DNA from: Roseobacter sp. GAI101
Lineage (GTDB): Bacteria; Pseudomonadota; Alphaproteobacteria; Rhodobacterales; Rhodobacteraceae
DNA: 64,000 bases
Assembly: GCF_000156335.1 (NCBI RefSeq)
Contig: NZ_DS999216.1
Span: 58,813-122,812, forward strand
Direction of reading: 5' to 3'
The notes under the pieces are model-generated. The model saw nothing but the letters and a program-made list of their open reading frames with translations. It was not told the DNA's origin and ran no database searches. The position numbers and the translations under genes are program-made. How positions within the stretch are numbered: the first letter of the stretch is position 1; the number at the start of each line of letters is the position of its first letter. Below, piece after piece: positions 57,366 through 64,000 of the stretch.

Positions 57366-57632
57366 ATGAAGAATGGACGATATAGCGACGCGCGGATCAT
57401 GGCGATCTTGAAGCAGGCGGAGGGCGGCGTGCCGGTTTCTGAGCTGTGCCGTGAGCATGGCATGAGCAGCGCCAGCTTCTACAAATGGCGGGCCAAGTTT
57501 GGCGGGATGGACGCGTCATTGATGTCAGAGATGAAGGACATGGCCGACGAGAACCGTCGCCTGAAGCGCATGTATGCCGAGATGAGCATGCAGAACGATC
57601 TGCTGAAGGAAGCTCTTGGAAAAAAGCGCTGA
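57366..57632 (+). CDS. IS3-family OrfA
   Basis: 88-residue helix-turn-helix protein ([20 protein letters not shown], then [18 protein letters not shown]) with a C-terminal heptad helix ([20 protein letters not shown]). It ends just after a run of six A and a G (57620-57626), the usual site of -1 frameshifting into orfB. Confidence 0.9.
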   Translation: MKNGRYSDARIMAILKQAEGGVPVSELCREHGMSSASFYKWRAKFGGMDASLMSEMKDMADENRRLKRMYAEMSMQNDLLKEALGKKR

Positions 57633-57652
57633 GGCCGTCTCAGCGAAGAGAG

Positions 57653-58453
57653 ATGGCCATGAACGCAGTCGCACAACATGGGGTCAGTATCGCATTGGCT
57701 TGCCGCGCGTTTCAGATCAGCGAGACGTGTTTTCGATATAGCCCTGTTCTGAGCGATGAGAATGAAGAGATCGCTGACTGGTTGGAACGCCTGACAGCCA
57801 ACAAGCGTAGTTGGGGCTTTGGCCTATGCTTCTTATACCTGCGCAACGTGCAGGGTTACGGCTGGAACCACAAACGCGTCTACCGGATCTACTGCGAGTT
57901 GGAGCTGAACCTACGGATTAAGCCCAGGAAACGCTTGAAGCGGGACAAACCCGAACCACTGGCCGTGCCTGACAGGCCAAATGAGACGTGGTCGATGGAC
58001 TTCATGGCAGATCAGCTCGCGGATGGTCGATCAATCCGAACACTGAACGTCCTGGATGACTTCAACCGCGAGGGTCTGTGCATCGAGGTAGACTTTTCGC
58101 TGCCAGCGGAGCGCGTTGTGCGCAGCCTGAACCAGATCATTGAATGGCGAGGTCAGCCGCAGACAATTCGTGTCGACAACGGCCCGGAATATGTCAGTGG
58201 CAAGCTCATGGAATGGGCTGAGAAACGCAACATCCGGCTTGAATACATCCAGCCGGGCAAACCCCAGCAGAACGCGTATATTGAACGCTACAATCGCACC
58301 GTTCGCGGCGAGTGGCTTGGGCAATATATCTTTGAAACGATTGAGGAGGCACAAGACCAGGCGACTGAATGGCTCTGGACTTACAACAATGAGCGACCCA
58401 ATATGGGTATCGGCGGCATGACACCCGCCATGAAACTGAAAACAGCCGCCTGA
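57653..58453 (+). CDS. IS3-family OrfB transposase
   Basis: 266 residues from the ATG at 57653; in the element it is probably also made as an OrfAB fusion through -1 slippage at 57620-57626, since this frame is open across that site. DDE residues: Asp in [11 protein letters not shown], Asp in [11 protein letters not shown], Glu in [15 protein letters not shown]. The usual C-terminal [16 protein letters not shown] is present, so the enzyme looks intact. Confidence 0.9.
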   Translation: MAMNAVAQHGVSIALACRAFQISETCFRYSPVLSDENEEIADWLERLTANKRSWGFGLCFLYLRNVQGYGWNHKRVYRIYCELELNLRIKPRKRLKRDKPEPLAVPDRPNETWSMDFMADQLADGRSIRTLNVLDDFNREGLCIEVDFSLPAERVVRSLNQIIEWRGQPQTIRVDNGPEYVSGKLMEWAEKRNIRLEYIQPGKPQQNAYIERYNRTVRGEWLGQYIFETIEEAQDQATEWLWTYNNERPNMGIGGMTPAMKLKTAA

Positions 58454-58495
58454 ATTCTACGGCTGGACCCCATTAAAAATGGGGGGATTACCCAA

Positions 58496-58621
58496 GGACC
58501 GACCCTGCGCTCAGTTCTTCAAGAGATGGATGTTGCGCGAGATGTTTCCCTAGAAATGGTCGCGCTCAACGATTTCTCCTCGAAAGTGCCTGCTGCGGAC
58601 GCTTTTGAGTATGACTGTTGA
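58496..58621 (+). pseudogene. Molybdopterin-dependent oxidoreductase-like C-terminal scrap
   Basis: 41 codons open from the IS3 end: GPTLRSVLQEMDVARDVSLE, then MVALNDFSSKVPAADAF. The GPxLRxVL and ALNDYxVxIPxxD patterns are familiar from small molybdopterin-oxidoreductase-like proteins. Only the very end remains. Confidence 0.5.
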
Positions 58622-58649
58622 TTTCCACTCAGAAGTGCCCCGGGTAGCG

Positions 58650-59620
58650 GCATAATTTCCATTGAGAATTGACCCATGTGACCCTTCCCTCAGCGCCATG
58701 CGCAATGGGGGACATTGGAGTGATACACATGGGACTTTTGAACATCATCCGACGTATGGCTTTGCGAGAGAAGCTGCCGATCCGCGAGATTGCGCGGCGA
58801 ACTGGAATGTCACGCAACACCATCAAGAAGTATTTGAATGCGGGCACGATTGAGCCGCATTTCGCGACGCCTGAGCGGCAGAGCAAGCTGGATCCGTTCG
58901 CTGACAAGCTGGCCGGCTGGCTGAAGACAGAGGGGGCCAAGTCTCGAAAGCAGCGGCGCACGCTGAAGCAGATGCATGCCGATCTGGTGGCGCTCGGCTT
59001 TGACGGGTCCTACGGCCGCGTCGCCGCGTTTGCACGGAACTGGCGGGCTGATCGGCAGCGGGAGCAGCAAACGACAGGTCGCGGCACCTTCGTGCCCTTG
59101 GTCTTCCGTCCGGGGGAAGCATTCCAGTTTGACTGGAGTGAAGATTTTGCCGTTCTGGGCGGTGAGCGCACGAAGCTACAAGTCGCCCACATCAAGCTAT
59201 CACACAGCCGAGCCTTTCTGGTTCGCGCCTATCTGCTGCAAACGCACGAGATGCTGTTCGATGCCCATTGGCACGGGTTCCGGGTCTTCGGCGGCATCCC
59301 GGGGCGCGGCATCTACGACAACATGAAGACGGCGGTTGATCGTGTCGGTCGCGGAAAGGAGCGACAGGTCAACATGCGCTTCCTTGCGATGGCAAACCAC
59401 TACGTGTTCGAGCCCGAGTTCTGCAATCCAGCTGCTGGCTGGGAGAAGGGGCAAGTCGAGAAGAATGTGCAGGATGCCCGGCACCGGCTGTGGCAACCGA
59501 TGCCAAGCTTCCCCGATCTTGTTGCGCTGAACGATTGGCTGGAACAGCGATGTGTCGCGTTATGGGGCGAGATCCCGCATGCTACGCTGCTCGGCAGTGT
59601 TTCTGACGTCACCGAAACCA
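58650..59620 (+). mobile_element. IS21-family element, 3'-truncated
   Basis: Left end with the TTGAGAATTGACCCATGTG repeat near 58659 and the istA gene up to about 59615. The rest of istA, all of istB and the right end are missing. Its left end resembles the remnant at 36678-36750. Confidence 0.7.
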
Positions 59621-59688
59621 AAGTCGCCGTCAAATCACTGAACCGCATGACCGAACTCGGTCATGCGGTCTATGAGCGTCTGATCTGA
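58729..59688 (+). pseudogene. istA: IS21 transposase IstA, truncated and fused to foreign tail
   Basis: Starts MGLLNIIRRMALREKLPIRE with helix-turn-helix (IARRTGMSRNTIKKYL). The catalytic core is present: FQFDWSEDFAVL, GIYDNMKTAVDRV and GWEKGQVEKNVQ. After WGEIPHATLLGSVSDV (about residue 298) the family sequence stops; the last ~24 residues (TKVAVKSLNRMTELGHAVYE) look like the end of an unrelated transposase in frame by chance. The C-terminal domain needed for end binding and the partner istB are gone. Confidence 0.8.
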
Positions 59689-59904
59689 AACAGTGGGAAA
59701 GGGGCCAGCATGCCCTCAAGCTGATCCGTGCAACACGACCTCCTGCCGTTAGCTGTGTGATGAAAGAACGATAGCTTGGGACAATGGGACATATGCCAAA
59801 AAGGTTCGTTTTTGGGAGGCTAAAAACCAAAAACCGTTCAGCCGAAATTCTGTAATAAAGGTGGGATCGCAGATCGCGTTGTGGGCTTTTAATCCTCTGG
59901 CACC
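59689..59904. other. Intergenic stretch between IS21 remnant and NicO gene
   Basis: No gene. Contains the tail of the unidentified transposase fragment and, close to the NicO stop codon, an A/T-rich self-complementary segment (about 59808-59840) that may terminate the NicO transcript on the minus strand. Confidence 0.4.
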
Positions 59905-60789
59905 TTACAGCGCCCGAAAAAGCAGTCCGACTGCGAGCATGACAACAATTCCACCGGCCAATATCTCCACCATTGCGGCCAACATTGCAGCACGCGGTGA
60001 CTTGGCGAACCCGGCCAGTACACCGCCGCGCAACGTACCTGCGCCGAGCCCAACTGCAATAGTGACTGCCGCTGTGCCAAGTGCCATAGCGAAAGCACCG
60101 GCAACACCAAGAGCACCTATTCTCATCTGCCAAGTAATGATCAACACGAATAGCGCACCTGTGCAGGGGCGGACGGCAATCCCTGCGATGAGCAACAGAG
60201 CCTCCCGCAGTGTTCCAGCTTTTTCGACTTCTGCAATTGTTGGCCCATGAGCATAGCCACAACTAGCACAGGCTGCGACCTCCTGATCATGCGCTGACAC
60301 GGGTCGCAGGTGACCGAGCCCGCGCCAGACAAGCCAGCCGCCGATCAGCGCAATGGCCGCATAGCTAACAGGGGCCATGATGTCTTCTGTCACACCCACC
60401 ATCGCCTCCCGCCCAAGGTTCAGCAGGGTTACCCCGGTATAGACCAACGCCACTGCCGTCACCGCTTGTCCAAGCGAAGATGCCAACGCGATAAGCGACA
60501 GCCACAACAGCGGCACGCCCCGCGCCATGCCATATCCGCCGATCAACACCTTGCCGTGCCCCGGCCCTGCCGCATGCGCCAGCCCATAGGCGAAACATGC
60601 CGAAAGCAGTGCGAAAACCGCACCCGGCTGTTCTGCACGGGCGGCACGCAGAGCACTGGCGATTGCGTTCTGAAATGCCCTTTGTTGGCCTGCGACCCAA
60701 TAGGCGAGGCGGTCGAAACTGCCGCTCCACCACATCGCCAGCAGCCCGATCAGGACCGCGATGCCTGCCAGCGTCAGGACGCGCCGCAT
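59905..60789 (-). CDS. NicO/RcnA-like nickel-cobalt transporter family membrane protein
   Basis: 294 residues with about six to seven hydrophobic segments. The family signature HAAGPGHGK sits at residues 72-80 after a YGLAH helix; a second conserved region GIAVRPCTGALFVLIITWQ lies at about 203-221. A His/Cys-bearing loop (SAHDQEVAACASCGYAHG) follows the fourth helix. Inner-membrane metal transporter, direction and metal uncertain. It overlaps the upstream DUF1007 gene by 16 bp; this pair is common in Alphaproteobacteria. Confidence 0.85.
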   Translation of the reverse strand: MRRVLTLAGIAVLIGLLAMWWSGSFDRLAYWVAGQQRAFQNAIASALRAARAEQPGAVFALLSACFAYGLAHAAGPGHGKVLIGGYGMARGVPLLWLSLIALASSLGQAVTAVALVYTGVTLLNLGREAMVGVTEDIMAPVSYAAIALIGGWLVWRGLGHLRPVSAHDQEVAACASCGYAHGPTIAEVEKAGTLREALLLIAGIAVRPCTGALFVLIITWQMRIGALGVAGAFAMALGTAAVTIAVGLGAGTLRGGVLAGFAKSPRAAMLAAMVEILAGGIVVMLAVGLLFRAL

Positions 60790-61424
60790 ATCACGATCAC
60801 GCTGCCCGCCATCTGCGCGCCAATATTTGGCAACCCGGCATCCTGTGGATCCGCTTGGGCATCCAGAGTTGCAAGCTGCGCTTGAAGTGCCCTCAAGTCG
60901 GTGTCCGGATCAGGGGCTTTCTGCCGCACGTGGCACACGCCACCCCCTGTCACTGCCACGGGGCCAGTCACCTCATAGGCAGAATAATAGGTCGGGTCAT
61001 AGGCTTTCATGATTAGAGTTTTTCCCGGCACTAGCGGAACTTCGAGAGCCCGAAGGTGCGTTGTTGTGATGCGCCCATCCGCAAAGCTGGCCGTGACTTC
61101 TTGCGGTCCTGACAGAGCAACGAGGTTATCGCCTTCTGTCACCACCAGATCGCCATTGAAACTTTCGTCCCATTTCATGTCAAAGCCCGTTAACCTTGTA
61201 ATCTCCTCCTCGGCCAACACGCCATCGCCATCGCTGTCCAGCGCCATGTCCTCGGTGATTAGCAATGAATAGAAATCATCATACTGCCAGATCACCCGCA
61301 CATGCGTTATCTGCCCGGTATCGTCGAGGATCAACTCGAATCCAGTATCGATGAAAACATGCGGATGCGCGGCCACTGGCAAAGACGTCAAGCTGGTTAG
61401 GATTAGGATCAGAATTGGTCTCAT
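60774..61424 (-). CDS. DUF1007 family periplasmic protein
   Basis: 216 residues from the ATG at 61424, chosen because it gives a clean signal peptide (MRPILILILTSLTSLPVAA) followed at once by HPHVFID, the His-rich mature start of DUF1007 proteins, which could bind metal. An EF-hand-like loop DSDGDGVLAEEE lies at residues 63-74. The usual partner NicO transporter overlaps its 3' end. Role in metal delivery to the transporter is inferred. Two Cys or more near the C-terminus (VCHVRQ, VICGAS). Confidence 0.85.
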   Translation of the reverse strand: MRPILILILTSLTSLPVAAHPHVFIDTGFELILDDTGQITHVRVIWQYDDFYSLLITEDMALDSDGDGVLAEEEITRLTGFDMKWDESFNGDLVVTEGDNLVALSGPQEVTASFADGRITTTHLRALEVPLVPGKTLIMKAYDPTYYSAYEVTGPVAVTGGGVCHVRQKAPDPDTDLRALQAQLATLDAQADPQDAGLPNIGAQMAGSVIVICGAS

Positions 61425-61488
61425 GGCCCTTAAATAGCGGTCGCGGCGTGGTATCGCAATCGCCCGCACGACCCACTGGCACTTGTCG

Positions 61489-61508
61489 GCCGATCTGGAC
61501 AGATCGGC
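61489..61508. promoter_or_regulatory. Hyphenated palindrome upstream of the DUF1007-NicO operon
   Basis: GCCGATCT-GGAC-AGATCGGC, perfect 8-bp arms, 65 bp before the DUF1007 start codon. A possible operator for a metal-responsive repressor. A second hairpin CCTCTGG-TC-CCAGAGG lies at about 61556-61571. Confidence 0.5.
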
Positions 61509-61730
61509 TGCACTGCAAGCGATCCTCAATGCCAGTGAATATCATGATCATGAGCCCTCTGGTCCCAGAGGTAGGCTGGTTGCCGTTGAAGGTTACTTTT
61601 GCAGTAGGGTTGTGACTGAGACGCTTGTAGAGGGTGCGGCTATGGAAGCCGTTGAGCTGAAGTATGGCAGTTTCCACACTGCACAGGTGTCGGCCTTGCA
61701 CATCGAATTCAAATTTTTAAGTGCGGTATG

Positions 61731-62957
61731 TCACTCGGGGAGGTCAGCGTCTGCGAAAAGGTTCGGAAACAAACGCTCGCGATAGTCTAACGGAAAAGCA
61801 AGCCGAACTGGGGTTTTGGGAGAAGCAGAAGTCAGGTACCCGGCAGTAGTCAGCTTTTTAAGAGTATTTCGCGATGTCCGCTCTGACGTCTTGAGAACGA
61901 CCTGTGCGTCGCCGCGGTCGAGCATCCCGTGGCGTAAGACAGCCGATATCAGATCGGGGGCGCGCTTGTCATCGATCGTATCCGCCACAAGGCGGCGGTA
62001 ACGCCTATCCAATCCGGCAAGATCGAAAAGCTTGGCTGAAAATGTGATCTGATCTAGCGAAACATTCAGGAACCACGCTGAAAACGTTTTAAGTGCCGCT
62101 TCTGACAGATTGCCGCGACCGTCGCGGTCCCCGCGTCGAGGGCTATCGGCGAGATCCATCATCCGTTTGTACTCGCCGCGGTCCTGCAGTCCACGTGCAA
62201 GTCCACGCGAAATGGACCACAAGCCTTGGCCACCAATGCCTGCATTGAGTGCCATTGCATGGGACATCAGACGGCTGACACGGCCATTGCCGTCAGGGAA
62301 TGGGTGTATGTAATTAAGGCGATGATGGGCAGATGCGATTGCAATAATGCGGCCGCTCGCTGAGCGCGCTGCAATTTGAAAGCGCTTGTCGAAATGCTCC
62401 ATGAACGTGGCGACACGGGCAGATGATGGCGGGTTATGCCGTCCGACAGAGACTTCTGAATCGCCTTGCTGGCGCATACGACCCGGAACAATAGGCTCAG
62501 ACGTGCCGTTTGGATGTTCAATGACACGGAACTCTTCGGGCATCTCATCGTAAAAAGATTGATGAACCCATGTTAAGAATTCAATCGACGTCGGTACGGG
62601 CATTGTTCCATTGCGGTGCATTTCATCTATGGCACGCTGAACGATGACATGTGCACGTGCTTCGAGCGCGAGCGGGCGGGTCTCTTCTTCTAACTCTGCC
62701 CCGGCGAGCGCTTTCTCGATGTCTCGTGGCCGCGTGTTGTGGCCTTCTATCAGGTTGGAATAATAACAGTTCATAACACGAACCAAGTCTGCCAGTTCAG
62801 CTGCACTATCTGGATGCAAGCCTTGTCCAAGCCCACTTGCCTCGCGCTGGATATCAACAGAGAGGTCAGCCAACTCAGCTGGGATGTGTTCCTCGAAGAA
62901 ACAGGGTTCTATTCTGCCTGGTGTTTCCAGCATTTTTTGCCGATCTTGATTTTTCAT
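61731..62957 (-). CDS. Fic-domain AMP-transferase, self-inhibited class
   Basis: 408 residues. Fic core motif HPFPDGNGRVSR at residues 218-229, with catalytic His218 and the full nucleotide-binding loop. An inhibitory motif of the form (S/T)xxxE(G/N) is present N-terminally as SNLIEG at 67-72, with Glu71 as the blocking residue, which places it in the class with an N-terminal inhibition helix. The C-terminal ~90 residues carry a winged-helix-like region (KTSERTSRNTLKKLTTAGYL). No FicA-type antitoxin gene is next to it. Probable target is unknown; many such proteins modify their own or other proteins with AMP. Confidence 0.88.
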   Translation of the reverse strand: MKNQDRQKMLETPGRIEPCFFEEHIPAELADLSVDIQREASGLGQGLHPDSAAELADLVRVMNCYYSNLIEGHNTRPRDIEKALAGAELEEETRPLALEARAHVIVQRAIDEMHRNGTMPVPTSIEFLTWVHQSFYDEMPEEFRVIEHPNGTSEPIVPGRMRQQGDSEVSVGRHNPPSSARVATFMEHFDKRFQIAARSASGRIIAIASAHHRLNYIHPFPDGNGRVSRLMSHAMALNAGIGGQGLWSISRGLARGLQDRGEYKRMMDLADSPRRGDRDGRGNLSEAALKTFSAWFLNVSLDQITFSAKLFDLAGLDRRYRRLVADTIDDKRAPDLISAVLRHGMLDRGDAQVVLKTSERTSRNTLKKLTTAGYLTSASPKTPVRLAFPLDYRERLFPNLFADADLPE

Positions 62958-63442
62958 AAAGCTGCATGTTTATAGATCTCAATCTATGTTTATGGCAAGC
63001 CTTTGCCGATGTTGGCTGCCGATGTTGATTGCCGAATATGCAAGCAGTCCACTGTGTCACAGGCTAACATGCTTTCCATGACGCCTTTCATGTCAGCTGA
63101 ATAGTTTTGGCAATATAGATGCAACTGATGCCAAGGTGCATATCCTTTGTATTGATGACCGTTTCAGGTTCGTTGGAGGCCATCACACAGACCATCACCG
63201 CAACGCGACGCTTGCTTCACCTCAAATCCACCATGCAATCAAACAGGCCAGATTAGCACGTGCCATCTCGCGGCTGCCGACTTTGTTCAGCACTCGTTCG
63301 AGTGAATTCCTCAAAGTTGAAGTGCTATTTGGGCAACAACTACCATCGGTTGAAATTTTGAGTGTATGGCCACACTTGAGCCTAATGCGCTTTTCATAGA
63401 TTCATGAAGTGGGAACGCCCGTAATTGGGGGCCCGCAACAGG
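62958..63442. other. Intergenic stretch between Fic gene and IS6 copy
   Basis: No convincing gene. An 87-codon plus-strand frame at 63136 lacks a ribosome binding site and has no recognisable features. The Fic promoter should lie next to 62957. The stretch ends at the IS6 terminus. Confidence 0.5.
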
Positions 63443-64000
63443 GGTATTGCCAAGTTGTTGACAGGGTTTGGTAGAGGTATGTCTGCCTCATGAACCTTCC
63501 AATCGATTTGCCGCCCCTGAAGGGCTTCCGCTACCCACGTGAAATCATCGCGCTCGCTGTCTGGGCGTATCACCGGTTAGCCCTGAGCACGGCTGATGTT
63601 GAAGACCTATTGGCTGCTCGGGGTGTGATTGTCAGCCGGGAGGCGATCCGACTGTGGGTTAATCGCTTTGGGTCGCATTTTGCAGATTGCATCCGCCGCG
63701 AACGTCCGCGGCCGAACGACAAGTGGCACATGGATGAGGTCGTGATCACGATCCGGGGCAAGAAGCATTGGCTGTGGCGCGCGATCGACGCAGATGGAGA
63801 CGTTCTCGATATTCTCGTGCAGACACGTCGGAATGCCAAAGCAGCAAAGCGCTTTTTCCAAAGATTGGTTTCACAGTTTGGCGAGCCGAGGGTGGTCATA
63901 ACCGACAAATTGCGCAGCTATATCAAGCCGGTCAAAACACAGGCTCCGAACGCTGACCACCGGGCCCACAAAGGCCTAAACAACGCGATAGAAGTTTCGC
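63443..64000 (+). mobile_element. IS6-family element, second copy (cut by window edge)
   Basis: Begins with GGTATTGCCAAGTTGTTGAC at 63443, then the same leader and transposase as the copy at 37489-38298 but in the opposite orientation. The visible 170 codons encode the same protein. Confidence 0.9.
63490..64000 (+). CDS. IS6-family transposase (partial, runs off window)
   Basis: First 170 residues, starting MNLPIDLPPLKGFRYPREII and ending in the HKGLNNAIEVS block with the catalytic Glu. Asp residues in KWHMDEVVI and VVITDKLRSY are present. Same protein as that encoded at 37541-38251 over the visible part. Confidence 0.93.
   Translation, partial: MNLPIDLPPLKGFRYPREIIALAVWAYHRLALSTADVEDLLAARGVIVSREAIRLWVNRFGSHFADCIRRERPRPNDKWHMDEVVITIRGKKHWLWRAIDADGDVLDILVQTRRNAKAAKRFFQRLVSQFGEPRVVITDKLRSYIKPVKTQAPNADHRAHKGLNNAIEVS

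Larger units (their letters stand above)
57295..58492 (+). mobile_element. IS3-family element, complete
   Basis: About 1.2 kb with related ends: GGTAATCCTCCCTAAAATTA on the left and, reversed, GGTAATCCCCCCATTTTTAA on the right. It contains orfA and orfB with a slippery A6G between them. It has inserted into an IS1182-family element on the left; on the right it abuts an unrelated gene scrap, so a deletion accompanied or followed insertion. Confidence 0.85.

Noticed and set aside
63136..63399. 87-codon plus-strand frame between Fic and the IS6 copy
   Set aside because: No ribosome binding site and no recognisable features; most likely chance.
1..64000. CRISPR arrays, tRNA or rRNA genes
   Set aside because: No regularly spaced identical direct repeats and no tRNA or rRNA-like sequence was found on reading through; the only arrays are protein-level repeats in the giant gene.

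Overview
The window looks like part of an extrachromosomal replicon of an alphaproteobacterium, most likely Rhodobacteraceae (Roseobacter group). The main reasons are a complete repA-repB-repC partition and replication operon with a RepC-type initiator, a giant LEPR-XLL repeat protein of the kind common on such replicons, and the style of the insertion sequences and catabolic genes. The taxon is inferred; no rRNA or tRNA gene was seen.

Region 1 (1-31159, minus strand) is one enormous gene running off the left edge, at least 10,380 codons. It starts with a LEPR-XLL segment, then a short domain with a full metzincin zinc-site motif (HEIGHAAGLDH), about 12-14 tandem units of roughly 180 residues, a second array of about 115-residue units, beta-rich filament-like sequence, RTX calcium-binding repeats and Calx-beta-like modules, with more RTX repeats near the window edge. 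Four apparent 1-base frame changes, net zero, interrupt it between about 5890 and 6122. The tightness of the cluster suggests local sequence error rather than decay.

Region 2 (31160-36339) is the replication module: a 1.4 kb gene-free stretch, repC, an antisense ctRNA in the repB-repC spacer, repB and repA. Copies of a GGTCCGNGGACC palindrome cluster here and are the best candidates for the ParB centromere.

Region 3 (36640-45540) is a scrapyard of nested insertion sequences (IS21 ends, IS66, IS6, IS21, IS3). Between them lie cargo fragments: an unknown gene behind a perfect 14-bp inverted repeat, the 3' end of a DUF927 helicase/primase-like gene, a two-gene unit of unknown function, and a small Cys-rich reading frame with two in-frame stops.

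Region 4 (45910-56003) is a coherent accessory catabolic island: IclR regulator, flavodoxin-like NAD(P)H oxidoreductase, cupin protein, TetR regulator, then a tight plus-strand operon encoding an extradiol ring-cleavage dioxygenase, SnoaL-like protein, alpha/beta hydrolase, acyl-CoA-dehydrogenase-fold flavin monooxygenase, flavin reductase, outer-membrane channel-like protein, BKACE beta-keto acid cleavage enzyme and HpcH/HpaI aldolase. Together they read as hydroxylation, meta-cleavage and breakdown of an unidentified aromatic compound.

Region 5 (56004-64000) has IS1182 and IS21 remnants, an intact IS3 element, a molybdopterin-oxidoreductase scrap, a NicO-type metal transporter with its DUF1007 partner, a self-inhibited Fic protein, and the start of a second IS6 copy. 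The two IS6 copies lie in opposite orientation, appear identical where both are visible, and bracket about 25 kb including the catabolic island.
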